Shown here: positions 39,218 to 47,548 of the stretch, in pieces
How positions within the stretch are numbered: position 1 is the stretch's first letter
How the letters are laid out: each line of letters begins with the position of its first letter
Origin: Geoglobus sp. UBA235
Lineage (GTDB): Archaea > Halobacteriota > Archaeoglobi > Archaeoglobales > Archaeoglobaceae
Length of the DNA: 64,000 nucleotides
Direction of reading: 5' to 3'
NCBI GenBank assembly: GCA_002494725.1
Contig: DACG01000030.1
Span: forward strand, 62,001-126,000
Notes under the pieces: generated by a model
The model's input: only the letters and a program-made list of their open reading frames with translations
Databases searched by the model: none
What the model was told of the DNA's origin: nothing
Made by a program: the position numbers and the translations under genes

Positions 39218-40072
39218 ATGTTTTTAAAAATTTTAAAATATTCTTCACTACCACCTACTGTAATTTTCCCTATTCCTTTAGTTCCTGTTATTGTTGGTTT
39301 GTTTGCTGGGGATTTATCAACAATATGGAAACCCCTTGTATTAACTTTTTTGTTCTATCCAGGAATAAATCTATGGAATCACTTGAATGACGCAGAAGAC
39401 GATCAGAAAGCAGGTAGAGATACCCCGTTTATTACAAAAAGAGTTAGAGAAATTACAGTTTTTATTATATTTTCGCTATTTTTTATTTCTGCTTGTTTTA
39501 TATTTATATTTGGAAATAGAACTGGACTAATTTTTTATTTTATTGTTTTAATATTAATTTTCCTTTACTCAGATAACATATTTACAAAAATTAGATTGAA
39601 GAGACACTACGTAGGTGAGTTAATAGTATATTTTGTTTCTGTTCCAAGTTATATTCTAATGCTATATAGTACGATCAGTAACATTGACAAAACAGCAGTA
39701 GAACTAACATTGGTATTAACCCCCTTGTTAGTATCTACACTATTTACCAAAGATCTTAAAGATATCTCAGCAGATAAGATAGCAGGATTGAAAACATTGG
39801 GTGTTGTGTTTAATCCAAAATCTCTTTTAAAAATGTTCTTAGGATTAGTTTGTATGTATTTCTTAATTGGGACTATTATTTTTAAACAAAGTTTGATTTT
39901 GGTATCATTTCTACCTGCAATAGGAACAATATATGCAATCTACAAATTCCATAATGCTAGATGGGAGATCACAGAATTTACTATAAAATACTATAATCTA
40001 ACACTATTATCAGGTTTGACATCCCTTTCACTGCTCATATTATTGGAGATTATAGTCAAGATTTTAGGCTAA
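39218..40072 (+). CDS. UbiA-type prenyltransferase
   Basis: A 284-residue integral membrane protein with about eight or nine helices. The first prenyl-diphosphate motif is NHLNDAEDDQKAGRD (N54, D58, D62) and the second is TKDLKDISADK, both needed for magnesium-bound diphosphate. UbiA enzymes attach isoprenyl chains to quinone precursors, heme or glycerol phosphates. The acceptor here is unknown. It lacks its own ribosome site and starts nine bases after the 24-residue peptide gene. Codons are very A+T rich (ATA, TTA, AGA), unlike flanking genes, pointing to acquisition from another source. Confidence 0.72.
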   Translation: MFLKILKYSSLPPTVIFPIPLVPVIVGLFAGDLSTIWKPLVLTFLFYPGINLWNHLNDAEDDQKAGRDTPFITKRVREITVFIIFSLFFISACFIFIFGNRTGLIFYFIVLILIFLYSDNIFTKIRLKRHYVGELIVYFVSVPSYILMLYSTISNIDKTAVELTLVLTPLLVSTLFTKDLKDISADKIAGLKTLGVVFNPKSLLKMFLGLVCMYFLIGTIIFKQSLILVSFLPAIGTIYAIYKFHNARWEITEFTIKYYNLTLLSGLTSLSLLILLEIIVKILG

Positions 40073-41393
40073 AAAGTAGAGAAGTTCCAGATCCAAAATA
40101 AAAGCTTTCTGGTTCTATCTCTGAAATGTATCTACTGTTAGTGGATTGAGACAGTCTCATGCCTGGGGGCGAGATGAATATGACTACCCAATCTCCCTTT
40201 AATCTATTTGATAGAAAATCGTAAATTCGATATGTTTCACTCCTATAGGCAAGTAGAGTAGTAGAATCAACAAACAATATCTTAAATGTACTACTTTTGG
40301 ATAGTAGTTCTCCAAAATCAACAAATTCTTCAGGGTTTTTTGAAAATATCTCACCTAACACCAAACCTTCACTTTGGAAAACATCTAAATCTATAATATA
40401 AGGATACAAGTTTAATGGAGAACTGAGTAGTCCTACGACAGTAGCTCCATTAGTCATCATACTTATAAAAGCAAGACCATATGGAGTAATAGCAGAAAAC
40501 TCCCCTTTCTCAATCTTTTCTATAAACTCATCCTCCCCGACATCAAGCTGAAATCTCTCTTTTATATACTCTCTAACTGACATTCCATTAATCTCTCCGA
40601 TAACATTTCCTTCTTTCAAGACTTTGACCTCGTCTTTAAAGGCAAAAAACTTTCTCAGAATTTCTTTAGTTTCTTCAAAACTATCTCCTCTCTCGGGGAA
40701 TATATCTTTAAAATGGAGATCAGCATTTTTAAGTCCGATAACAAGGACATTTCTCCCTATCGGTCTAAAATTATGGAGTATCAAGGGAGTATCCTCATGA
40801 ACCTCTAATGGCACCAGATTTATTGAACCTACGGAAATTCCCGACTTTCCGAGTATTCTCAAAACTTTATTTATAGGGATAAAAAGTCTCTCTTTTTGGA
40901 CCCAGTCAGAGTATCTTTTAAGAAGTTTTCTCTTGCACAGTTCATTTTTGCACCGCCTATATCTGAACCAGTAAAACCTGTCTCTGAGAAATCCTTTAAT
41001 GAGTGTGGTCTTTCTGGGGAAATAAATCGCAGGGTATACTGCGATAGCAACATCATAATCCTGCAGTTTTGTCGTAATTTTTTCGAGTTCCTGATCGAGA
41101 GGTCCTTTTCCGGTTACAAAAATATCATAATTGGCGGTCAAAAGGAGAATCAGGATCCCGTGCATAAAAATACCTTCCTTAGTCCCAAATCCATCAGTAA
41201 AAAAAGTTACTGTATCCCAGCCCATATTGTCTTCCAGAAATTTCAAAATTCTCTTGTGGTAATCAAAGAGTGATTGAGTTATGATTATCATCCCAAAATT
41301 AGGGGTAAAGTCGAGTTTCTCAAGTTTTTTGCTGAGGTCTTCAAGCAGGATCTCAATATCTTTTGATGAAGAGGAGATAACCTTATACTTCAT
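40056..41393 (-). CDS. FIST-like signalling protein
   Basis: A 445-residue soluble protein. The N-terminal part (about 30-230) resembles a FIST_N domain (FGMIIITQSLFD, DTVTFFTDGFGTKEG) and the C-terminal part resembles FIST_C, especially VLKEGNVIGEINGMSVREYIKE near 262-283 and the final FYFGSGTSLLFS. FIST domains are thought to sense small molecules in signalling. A basic cysteine-bearing insert (about 150-172; RRCKNELCKRK) is unusual. The match is by pattern only. It overlaps the Roadblock gene by 11 bases, and its end overlaps the convergent prenyltransferase by 17. Confidence 0.5.
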   Translation of the reverse strand: MKYKVISSSSKDIEILLEDLSKKLEKLDFTPNFGMIIITQSLFDYHKRILKFLEDNMGWDTVTFFTDGFGTKEGIFMHGILILLLTANYDIFVTGKGPLDQELEKITTKLQDYDVAIAVYPAIYFPRKTTLIKGFLRDRFYWFRYRRCKNELCKRKLLKRYSDWVQKERLFIPINKVLRILGKSGISVGSINLVPLEVHEDTPLILHNFRPIGRNVLVIGLKNADLHFKDIFPERGDSFEETKEILRKFFAFKDEVKVLKEGNVIGEINGMSVREYIKERFQLDVGEDEFIEKIEKGEFSAITPYGLAFISMMTNGATVVGLLSSPLNLYPYIIDLDVFQSEGLVLGEIFSKNPEEFVDFGELLSKSSTFKILFVDSTTLLAYRSETYRIYDFLSNRLKGDWVVIFISPPGMRLSQSTNSRYISEIEPESFYFGSGTSLLFSLKS

Positions 41394-41739
41394 TTGCTAA
41401 AAGTGGTCTTAAGGAGTTTATTACTCTTTTGGCTTCCATTTCAAGCCTGTACTCTGCGATTGGCAAAAACAGAATGCTCATGACCAGCGTCTTTGTGATA
41501 GGAAGAAGGAGGATTTTTATATCCTCTACTTTTATTGAAATTTCATTTAAATTTTGGTTGAAAATGTAATCAAGTATGGATCGTATTTGACTCTCTAAGA
41601 AGTAGAGATGCTGGATGACTCTCATTTCATCATTTACCCTGACAAAAACGGGAGTACCATCTACTCTGTAAATTATTAATCCTATAACGGATGGATCATT
41701 TGAGATGTCCTTAACAAGACTATCTATTCTCCGACTCAT
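41383..41739 (-). CDS. Roadblock/LC7-like domain protein
   Basis: A 118-residue single-domain protein with the Roadblock layout: helix (IDSLVKDISN), hairpin (VIGLIIYRVDGTPVFVRV), long helix (QHLYFLESQIRSILDYIF), strands (EISIKVEDIKILLLPI) and a final helix. Such proteins dimerise and control small GTPases or other NTPases in bacteria and archaea. ATG 41739 is preferred; a TTG at 41760 would lengthen the 20-base overlap with the KaiC-like gene. It probably forms a regulatory pair with that ATPase. Confidence 0.65.
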   Translation of the reverse strand: MSRRIDSLVKDISNDPSVIGLIIYRVDGTPVFVRVNDEMRVIQHLYFLESQIRSILDYIFNQNLNEISIKVEDIKILLLPITKTLVMSILFLPIAEYRLEMEAKRVINSLRPLLANEV

Positions 41740-42550
41740 AGATCCCAAGCACCCTCTCAATTATGGCTCTTGACACAGGTATGTCTCTCTTTGAAAGAAA
41801 TGAAAGCCTTCTTTTGATTTTACTGTCTATTTTCGATGATCTTAGGAGTGCTTCAATATCATCTCGCTGAAATCTCTGTTCGAGATCGCTCTCAACTACA
41901 ATACCAAGTCCAGGCATTATTCTGTACGGGAAAACTCCGTCTGCATGCCATGATGCTCTGTGTTTTATAATCTGAAGAGTTCTGCTAAATGCTTCTCCGT
42001 AACCAATATTTTTCATGAAAATCGCAGAGTCCGAAAGAAATATGGGGATTGAAACATCCGGTCTGCTGAGACTGTTTGTAAATGGCTCTTCAACTGTCAC
42101 AACTGATGTTCCGCTTGCCCTCAGTTGATCAAAAAACCAGCCTATATCTCTTCTTGAACTGTAATCTAAGGAAGAGATCAGTGGTGTGAACGAATCTACC
42201 ACAATTCTTGCATTTCCTTCTGAATTCTCTTCAATGTAGGAGATTATGTCTTCGTTAAGGTACGATATGTTTTCGGCATGACTTCTTGTAACAAGTATCT
42301 GTTCATTTTCCATTGCTTCGACGAGCTCAAACCATCCCAAGGACTCGGACAGTATTTTTACTGCTTTTGCATCCATATCGAAAGATATGTATATTCCAGT
42401 TTCACCATTTTCAATGCCTTCAAGTAAATACTGAAGTGAAAATATTGTTTTCCCCGTCCCTGATGCACCAACAACAACATTAACAGTGTTAGGTCGGTAT
42501 CCTCCTCCAATGAGTGTGTCGAAACCTATGACGCCAGTTTTTATTCTCAT
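41720..42550 (-). CDS. KaiC-like RecA-superfamily ATPase
   Basis: A 276-residue single-domain KaiC/RadA-like ATPase. It begins with TGVIGFDTLIGGG as in KaiC, has Walker A GASGTGKT (28-35), a Walker B-like strand ARIVVDS (114-120) and the GTSVVTVEE segment. The C-terminal 60 residues are helical with SFLSKRDIPVSRAIIERV, perhaps a small winged helix. Archaeal single-KaiC proteins bind ATP and work in signalling, such as motility regulation. A minus-strand TTTTTTATACTAA (about 42574-42586) gives a short-leader or leaderless message. First of three overlapping genes. Confidence 0.8.
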   Translation of the reverse strand: MRIKTGVIGFDTLIGGGYRPNTVNVVVGASGTGKTIFSLQYLLEGIENGETGIYISFDMDAKAVKILSESLGWFELVEAMENEQILVTRSHAENISYLNEDIISYIEENSEGNARIVVDSFTPLISSLDYSSRRDIGWFFDQLRASGTSVVTVEEPFTNSLSRPDVSIPIFLSDSAIFMKNIGYGEAFSRTLQIIKHRASWHADGVFPYRIMPGLGIVVESDLEQRFQRDDIEALLRSSKIDSKIKRRLSFLSKRDIPVSRAIIERVLGIYESENR

Positions 42551-42698
42551 TATTATTAAGATGCTTCCGATTAGTATAAAAAATTTTGGAATGATAAATG
42601 GTTGGGAATACTTCTGTCACGGATTCTTAGGGGAAAAACTTATATCCTGCTTTCAATTTTTAATTAAAATTAATTAAAAATCTTGGAGGGTGGAAAGC

Positions 42699-43937
42699 TT
42701 GAGGATGAACAGGAGAGAGTTTATGGGAACGGCTGCAATGATTGGAGGTTCAGTTTTGCTTGGCTCATCCATCCTTGGATGTGCAACCCAGCAACCAGCT
42801 CAGAAGACACCAACACCAAAGCCGGAAGGTCCGATAAAGATCGGATTTCTGGGACCGCTGAGTGGACCATTCACTCCATGGGGTGATGGTCATTTAAAGG
42901 GAGCAAAAATGGCGGTTGAAGAGATAAATGCAAATGGCGGCGTTGATGGTAGAAGTCTTGAGCTTGTGGTGAGGGATACCAAAAACAATGCAAGTGAGGC
43001 TGCAACTGTTTTCGAGGAACTCGTTTTCCAGGAGGATGTTGTTGCTGTTATTGGACCGGTTTCAAGTGACATAGGTCTTGCTACATCCAGAAAGGCTGAG
43101 GAGCTTAATGTTCCACTGCTGCTGCACATGGCAGGAAGCGATAAGATACTGACGAAGAGCAGCAGATACACATTCAGAACTGCACTTGTTGCCGGACCGC
43201 TGCTCATGCAGGCTCTTGCAGAGTACATAAAGGACAAGGGCTTTACGAGAATTGGAGCTGTGATAGCAGATTATGCATGGGGTCACTCAATCAAGGGAGG
43301 GATAGAGAAGTACATTGAAACTCTTCCGGGGGTTGAGGTGAGGATGGAGATCGCACCGGTCAAGGAATCGGACTTCACACCCTATCTCAGAAAGATGCAG
43401 GATCTCAATCCTGAGCTTGTTATTGCTACCGGCCACCCACCTGGAACGGCAAAAATAGCAAGACAGGGTATAGAACTCGGATTCAATGCAAAGTACATAG
43501 GACCCAACATACCGAAGAAAGCGTGGGAGAAGATTCTCGGAGAGGACGTCACAAAGGGCATGCTCGACTTCACCCCAGTTAACTACAACTCGAATGAGTT
43601 TCAGAGCTTTGCCCAGAAGTTTTACGAGAAATACAAGGAGGAGGTTGACTTTGCCGGAACAACAGGCTATGTGAACATAAACCACATCGTCTGGGCCATA
43701 AAACAGGCAAATTCTGCTGATCCCAAGGATATTGCAGGCACAATAAGGGGTGGGAGTTATAGCAATCCTCTGTTTGCATTCCCGCTCTCATACACAACAT
43801 GGGGAGACCAGAAAGAGGCAAGAGAGGTTATCATAACATTCAAGCCCGGTGGGCCACCCTACGGACCGGAATCTATCTCCCATGCTGTAGTGGAGTTCAT
43901 ATCACCGCCAATAAAGCCTGTGGAGCCTTCACAGTAA
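42699..43937 (+). CDS. Tat-exported lipoprotein, branched-chain amino-acid-type substrate-binding protein
   Basis: A 412-residue periplasmic-binding protein (Peripla_BP_6/LivK type). The N-terminus has the twin-arginine signal NRREFMGTAAMIGG and the lipobox SILGC, so the mature protein is likely lipid-anchored outside the cell. IKIGFLGPLSGPF begins the ligand-binding fold. No permease or ATPase genes adjoin it. GGAGGGTGG (42685-42693) best suits a TTG start at 42699; ATG 42705 removes two residues. TTTTTAATTAAAATTAA just upstream contains the promoter. Confidence 0.85.
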   Translation: MRMNRREFMGTAAMIGGSVLLGSSILGCATQQPAQKTPTPKPEGPIKIGFLGPLSGPFTPWGDGHLKGAKMAVEEINANGGVDGRSLELVVRDTKNNASEAATVFEELVFQEDVVAVIGPVSSDIGLATSRKAEELNVPLLLHMAGSDKILTKSSRYTFRTALVAGPLLMQALAEYIKDKGFTRIGAVIADYAWGHSIKGGIEKYIETLPGVEVRMEIAPVKESDFTPYLRKMQDLNPELVIATGHPPGTAKIARQGIELGFNAKYIGPNIPKKAWEKILGEDVTKGMLDFTPVNYNSNEFQSFAQKFYEKYKEEVDFAGTTGYVNINHIVWAIKQANSADPKDIAGTIRGGSYSNPLFAFPLSYTTWGDQKEAREVIITFKPGGPPYGPESISHAVVEFISPPIKPVEPSQ

Positions 43938-43947
43938 AATAATCTAA

Positions 43948-43976
43948 AAAATTTTCACTAAATTTTTTAAAAGGAA
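43948..43976. terminator. AT-rich bidirectional terminator
   Basis: AAAAAATTTTCACTAAATTTTTTAAAA lies between the convergent substrate-binding and deoxyhypusine synthase genes. It has T runs on both strands, suited to ending transcripts from either side. Confidence 0.35.
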
Positions 43977-43979
43977 TTA

Positions 43980-44870
43980 TCAGACGTTTTCGAGAAGATA
44001 TCCGTAAATCATGGGTAGAGCAATTGTCGCATCGCAGTAAACTGTTGCAGTTTTAGCATTCTCCTTCAGCTTGCACCAGCTCTTTGCCTCATCAAGGGTT
44101 GCACCGCTAAGCCCGCCCCACTGAGGAGAGTCTGTGGTTATCTGGATCGCATAATCAAAGCCTTTGCTGAGAAGCATTGCCTGGAGTGTGAAGTTCTTTG
44201 GGACACCTCCACCAACTATGAAAACGCCCATCCTGTTTTCCTGGAAGCATAGATCTACCATGCTCTTAACATCCTTCTGAGGGGAGTACCTCAACCTCTG
44301 TCCGTAAACGAAAAGGTGCAGCCCAATAACAGAGTCGTGGAGGGTTGGGCAGAAAACAGGTATTCTCTTTCTGTAGGCTGTTTTTAAAAAGGAGTCTGCA
44401 CCAATCTTTTTTCCGATCTCCCAGAGAATTTCATAGCTTGCAAACTCTCCATCAAGATCCTGAAAGATTCCCGCGACAAATTGCTCAACTCCCTCAAAGG
44501 CCTCGTTCTCAATAAAGACATCATAGATCCTGTTTATACTTTTCCTGCCGAGCTCAGCATCATCTGCATCCTCTCTTCCCATTTTGTGCCTGTATCCAAG
44601 AGCTTCGGCTATCTCATGAGTGACATTTGCACCTGTTGTAACAAGAGCATTCGCAAAACCATTTTTCAGAAAGCCATCAACTATCCTTCTCATCCCCGCA
44701 GGTATCATCGCCCCTGCAAGGGTGAAAAAAATAAATACATCACTTTCAACCATCTCCCTATAAATCCTGCATGCCTCTCCAAGTCTTCGTGCATTGAAAG
44801 CCGTAGCTGAGAGCTGATCAACCAGCTCGGAAACTTTCATTCCGGATTTTACTTCAATCTCCCGTATCAT
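43980..44870 (-). CDS. Deoxyhypusine synthase
   Basis: A 296-residue homologue of deoxyhypusine synthase, which moves the aminobutyl group of spermidine to a lysine of initiation factor aIF5A. NAD-binding LVTTGANVTHEI, LHDSVIGLHL, ITTDSPQWGGLSGATLDEA and the catalytic lysine region SWCKLKENA are present; the usual SWGK is SWCK here, so the active Lys is kept. Archaea often have a second DHS-like paralogue, so which role this one serves is slightly uncertain. It overlaps rtcB by four bases. Confidence 0.88.
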   Translation of the reverse strand: MIREIEVKSGMKVSELVDQLSATAFNARRLGEACRIYREMVESDVFIFFTLAGAMIPAGMRRIVDGFLKNGFANALVTTGANVTHEIAEALGYRHKMGREDADDAELGRKSINRIYDVFIENEAFEGVEQFVAGIFQDLDGEFASYEILWEIGKKIGADSFLKTAYRKRIPVFCPTLHDSVIGLHLFVYGQRLRYSPQKDVKSMVDLCFQENRMGVFIVGGGVPKNFTLQAMLLSKGFDYAIQITTDSPQWGGLSGATLDEAKSWCKLKENAKTATVYCDATIALPMIYGYLLENV

Positions 44871-46309
44871 CCCTTGGCAACTCCAATAGGCCTGAGTCTT
44901 GCAACTATTTTTGAAATTCCCGCTCTATCAACAACACTCACAACATCATCACTGCTCTTGTATGCCTGCGGGGCTTCTTCTGCAAGCAATGCTCCGTGAG
45001 TTGCTCTGACATAAATTCCCTCCTTCATGAGATCTGCTTTGACCCTGTCTCCTCTCAGTCTTCTCTTTGCTGCAGATCTGCTGAGAACTCTACCGCTTCC
45101 ATGGCATGTTGAGCCAAATGTCTCCTTCATTGCCTTTTCAGTTCCAGCAAGTATGTAGCTGGGCGTCCCCATGCTTCCCGGAATTATCACGGGCTGTCCA
45201 ACTTCCCTGTATTTCTGCGGAATTTCTCTGCTTCCGGGCCCAAAAGCTCTTGTTGCCCCTTTCCTGTGAACAACCACTTCAAACTTCTCACCATTGACAA
45301 CATGTTTCTCAAACTTGGCTATGTTGTGGGCAACATCGTAAACAAGCTCCATTCCAAGTTCCTCTTCTCCCATCCCGAATACCTTTCTCACAGTTTCTCT
45401 AACCCAGTGAGTGATTATCTGCCTGTTTGTCCAAGCAAAATTTGCAGCTGAGGCCATTCCACCAAAGTAATCCTCCCCCTCCCTGCTTTTTACCGGAGCA
45501 CATGCAAGCTGTCTGTCAGGCAGTTTTATCTTGTACTTGCTCACAGCCCTATCAAGAACTGTCAGAAAGTCCGTGCAGACCTGATGTCCTAACCCTCTGC
45601 TTCCGGTGTGTATCATGATCGTAACCATTCCCTCCTGAAGTCCGAAAACCTCTGCAGTTTCCTGGTCATAAATCTTGTCAACGTACTGAACTTCAAGAAA
45701 GTGATTTCCACTTCCAAGAGTTCCGAGCTGCCCTCTTCCCCTGTCTCTTGCCTTTCTGCTTACAACCTCAGGCTTGGCTCCTCCAAGTGCTCCATTTTCC
45801 TCACATCTGTCAGCATCCTCCTCATAGCCGTACCCCTTTTCGATTGCCCATCTGACACCCTCGACAAATATCTCATCCAGATCCCTGTCAGTTGCCCTTA
45901 TCCTTCCCTCGCTTCCAACCCCCGATGGCACTGCAATAAAAAGCTCATCAATCAGATTCTTTATTCTGGGTTTAACCTCCTCCACGGTCAGATTTGTTCT
46001 CAAAAGCCTAACACCACAGTTGATGTCAAATCCAACACCACCCGGGCTGACAACACCTTCCTCAGCATCAAAGCCAGCAACCCCTCCTATCGGAAATCCG
46101 TAGCCAACGTGAACGTCAGGCATCACAAGTGAGGCCATCTGTATTCCGGGCATTGTTGCAACGTTTGCTGCCTGATCAACTGCACCTCTTTCAAGCATGT
46201 TCATCAGTTTTCTGTTGAGATAGAAGTAAGCCGGGACTCTCATGCCCTTCTTGTAGGACTTTGGCAGTTCCCACCTGTACTCGGTAACCTTTTTGAGCAG
46301 ATTTTCCAT
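44867..46309 (-). CDS. rtcB: RNA-splicing ligase RtcB
   Basis: A 480-residue RNA ligase that joins 2',3'-cyclic phosphate and 5'-hydroxyl ends of tRNA exons using GTP and manganese. The metal ligand Cys98 in FDINCGVRLL, the GSGNHFLEVQ motif and the GMP-accepting His in STCHGSGRVLSR are intact. No intein, though some archaeal rtcB genes carry one. The length equals that of the Pyrococcus enzyme. It is followed directly by deoxyhypusine synthase, grouping two translation-related RNA and protein modification functions. Confidence 0.96.
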   Translation of the reverse strand: MENLLKKVTEYRWELPKSYKKGMRVPAYFYLNRKLMNMLERGAVDQAANVATMPGIQMASLVMPDVHVGYGFPIGGVAGFDAEEGVVSPGGVGFDINCGVRLLRTNLTVEEVKPRIKNLIDELFIAVPSGVGSEGRIRATDRDLDEIFVEGVRWAIEKGYGYEEDADRCEENGALGGAKPEVVSRKARDRGRGQLGTLGSGNHFLEVQYVDKIYDQETAEVFGLQEGMVTIMIHTGSRGLGHQVCTDFLTVLDRAVSKYKIKLPDRQLACAPVKSREGEDYFGGMASAANFAWTNRQIITHWVRETVRKVFGMGEEELGMELVYDVAHNIAKFEKHVVNGEKFEVVVHRKGATRAFGPGSREIPQKYREVGQPVIIPGSMGTPSYILAGTEKAMKETFGSTCHGSGRVLSRSAAKRRLRGDRVKADLMKEGIYVRATHGALLAEEAPQAYKSSDDVVSVVDRAGISKIVARLRPIGVAKG

Positions 46310-46355
46310 GGGATGAATAGCTAACAGGCTGTATTAATTTCTTATGCTGCTGTTT

Positions 46356-47237
46356 TCACAGAATCCTGTATCTGATTCCATGCTTCATGCACATCTCACG
46401 AGCAGTCCTGTCCAGCAACTTCCGATACGATGCAGATGGCTGGTAACTCCTGCCATACATTTTGAGGTATTCTGGCAGGAGATCTGGATGGTACTTCCTG
46501 ATGAACCTGAAGTACGTCTGTCTGCAGTCATCCGGATTGTTTCCGTAAAGGGTGAGGGCTCCAGCAAAACAGAATTTTGCTCCACTTTCCTTGGCTTTCC
46601 AGATCATCCAGTCCAGCTTTTCCGGAGAATCGGAGATGAATGGCAGAACCGGAATAAAGGCTATCCCCGCAAAGATTTCGCTTTCAGCAAGCTCTGTCAC
46701 GGCCCTCAACCTCTCTTCCGGCAGTGGTGCGTTTGGCTCAACAACCCTCACCATTCTTTCATCCATGACTGAAATTGAAAACGTTACAAAAGCTCCTCTG
46801 TCAATTCTGCCCTCAAGATCATCCGGCAGAACTGCTCTGCAATCGATCTGAGCTATAAGATCTGCATCCCTCAAAACAAGTGTGGATTTTGTCAGAATGT
46901 GTACGGGAAACCTGTATCTTGCGATAATTCCCAGTATCTTTCTTGTAAGCCTTACCTCATCCTCCAGGCTCATGTAGGGCTCTGTCGATGTTCCAACTGC
47001 GATTACCCCGTATTCCTCCCTGTAAGCTCTTCTTCTCAGCTGTTTTTCAAGTAATTCGGGGGAATTAACCTTGATCTGAACTCTGCCACCTTTTCCATAC
47101 CTGCTGCCCCTCACATAGCAGTAAACGCATCCAAAACTGCATCCATAGTAAGGGTTTACGGAGTAATCATCGAGAAACCATTCATCCCTTTTCCTGTGCC
47201 TGTTCAGCACTGATTTAACTCTCACCTTTTCAATCAA
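46356..47237 (-). CDS. SPL-family radical SAM protein
   Basis: A 293-residue radical SAM protein of the COG1533 (SplB-like) group with the cluster motif CSFGCVYC (Cys 33, 37, 40) preceded by NPYYGC, and VGTSTEPYMSLEDEVRLTRKIL. These proteins are related to spore photoproduct lyase, but archaeal members lack a proven substrate; DNA repair is only a suggestion. TTG 47237 follows GGTGA; GTG 47225 is another option. Upstream on the same strand are two short frames and an AbrB gene, likely one operon. Confidence 0.85.
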   Translation of the reverse strand: MIEKVRVKSVLNRHRKRDEWFLDDYSVNPYYGCSFGCVYCYVRGSRYGKGGRVQIKVNSPELLEKQLRRRAYREEYGVIAVGTSTEPYMSLEDEVRLTRKILGIIARYRFPVHILTKSTLVLRDADLIAQIDCRAVLPDDLEGRIDRGAFVTFSISVMDERMVRVVEPNAPLPEERLRAVTELAESEIFAGIAFIPVLPFISDSPEKLDWMIWKAKESGAKFCFAGALTLYGNNPDDCRQTYFRFIRKYHPDLLPEYLKMYGRSYQPSASYRKLLDRTAREMCMKHGIRYRIL

Positions 47238-47240
47238 AAT

Positions 47241-47414
47241 TCACCAGCCCCCTTCAATCCTGAGCAGTTCTCTTTTCACCTCCAACACAAGAGAATGGAG
47301 TCCACTATCCTGATCATGTGCTTCACCGCCTTCCCAACTTAGTTCAAAACCCGTGTTCTTGTTATGCCAAGTTTCTCCGTTTTTTCCTCTGAATAAGTGT
47401 GAACGCGATTTCAT
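47241..47414 (-). CDS. Possible 57-residue protein in the SPL operon
   Basis: An open frame from ATG 47414 to TGA 47241 fills the gap between the Cys4 gene and the SPL gene exactly: its ATG follows the preceding TAA and its stop lies three bases before the SPL start. The peptide begins MKSRSHLFRGKNGETW and ends RELLRIEGGW. Codons such as CGT, TCG and TTA are uncommon in the neighbours and there is no ribosome site, so coding is uncertain. No family is recognised. Confidence 0.3.
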   Translation of the reverse strand: MKSRSHLFRGKNGETWHNKNTGFELSWEGGEAHDQDSGLHSLVLEVKRELLRIEGGW

Positions 47415-47543
47415 TTATTTTGGCTGAAATGCCTTTGCTGGACATTCCTCCACGTCCATTTCTGCAGGCACCTCATGCCCAAAACAATTTCCTTTTGTTT
47501 CATCAACAGGGGTATAGTATATACAATCCCTACAAACCGGCAA
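47415..47543 (-). CDS. 42-residue Cys4 protein, benzylsuccinate-synthase small-subunit-like
   Basis: Start TTG 47543 has GGAGG eight bases upstream, overlapping the end of the AbrB gene; GTG 47552 is an alternative. The protein begins MPVCRDCIYYTPVDETKG and has four cysteines (4, 7, 20, 34), the third in NCFGHEVPAEMD and the last in EECPAKAF. This resembles the small iron-sulfur subunits of glycyl-radical enzymes of the benzylsuccinate synthase type, which cap the large subunit with a [4Fe-4S] cluster. No large subunit or activase is nearby. The assignment rests on the cysteine pattern only. Confidence 0.55.
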   Translation of the reverse strand: MPVCRDCIYYTPVDETKGNCFGHEVPAEMDVEECPAKAFQPK

Positions 47544-47548
47544 CCCAC

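Noticed and set aside
38920..42700. Integrated virus or plasmid
   Set aside because: Despite the low G+C there is no integrase, replication or capsid gene, and no flanking repeat was seen.
42690..42886. Frame starting inside the substrate-binding gene in another phase
   Set aside because: Shadow of the lipoprotein gene; the real frame has the Tat signal and lipobox.
47310..47360. TTCAAAAC block resembling a tRNA T-arm
   Set aside because: Stems do not pair and a coding frame runs through the area.
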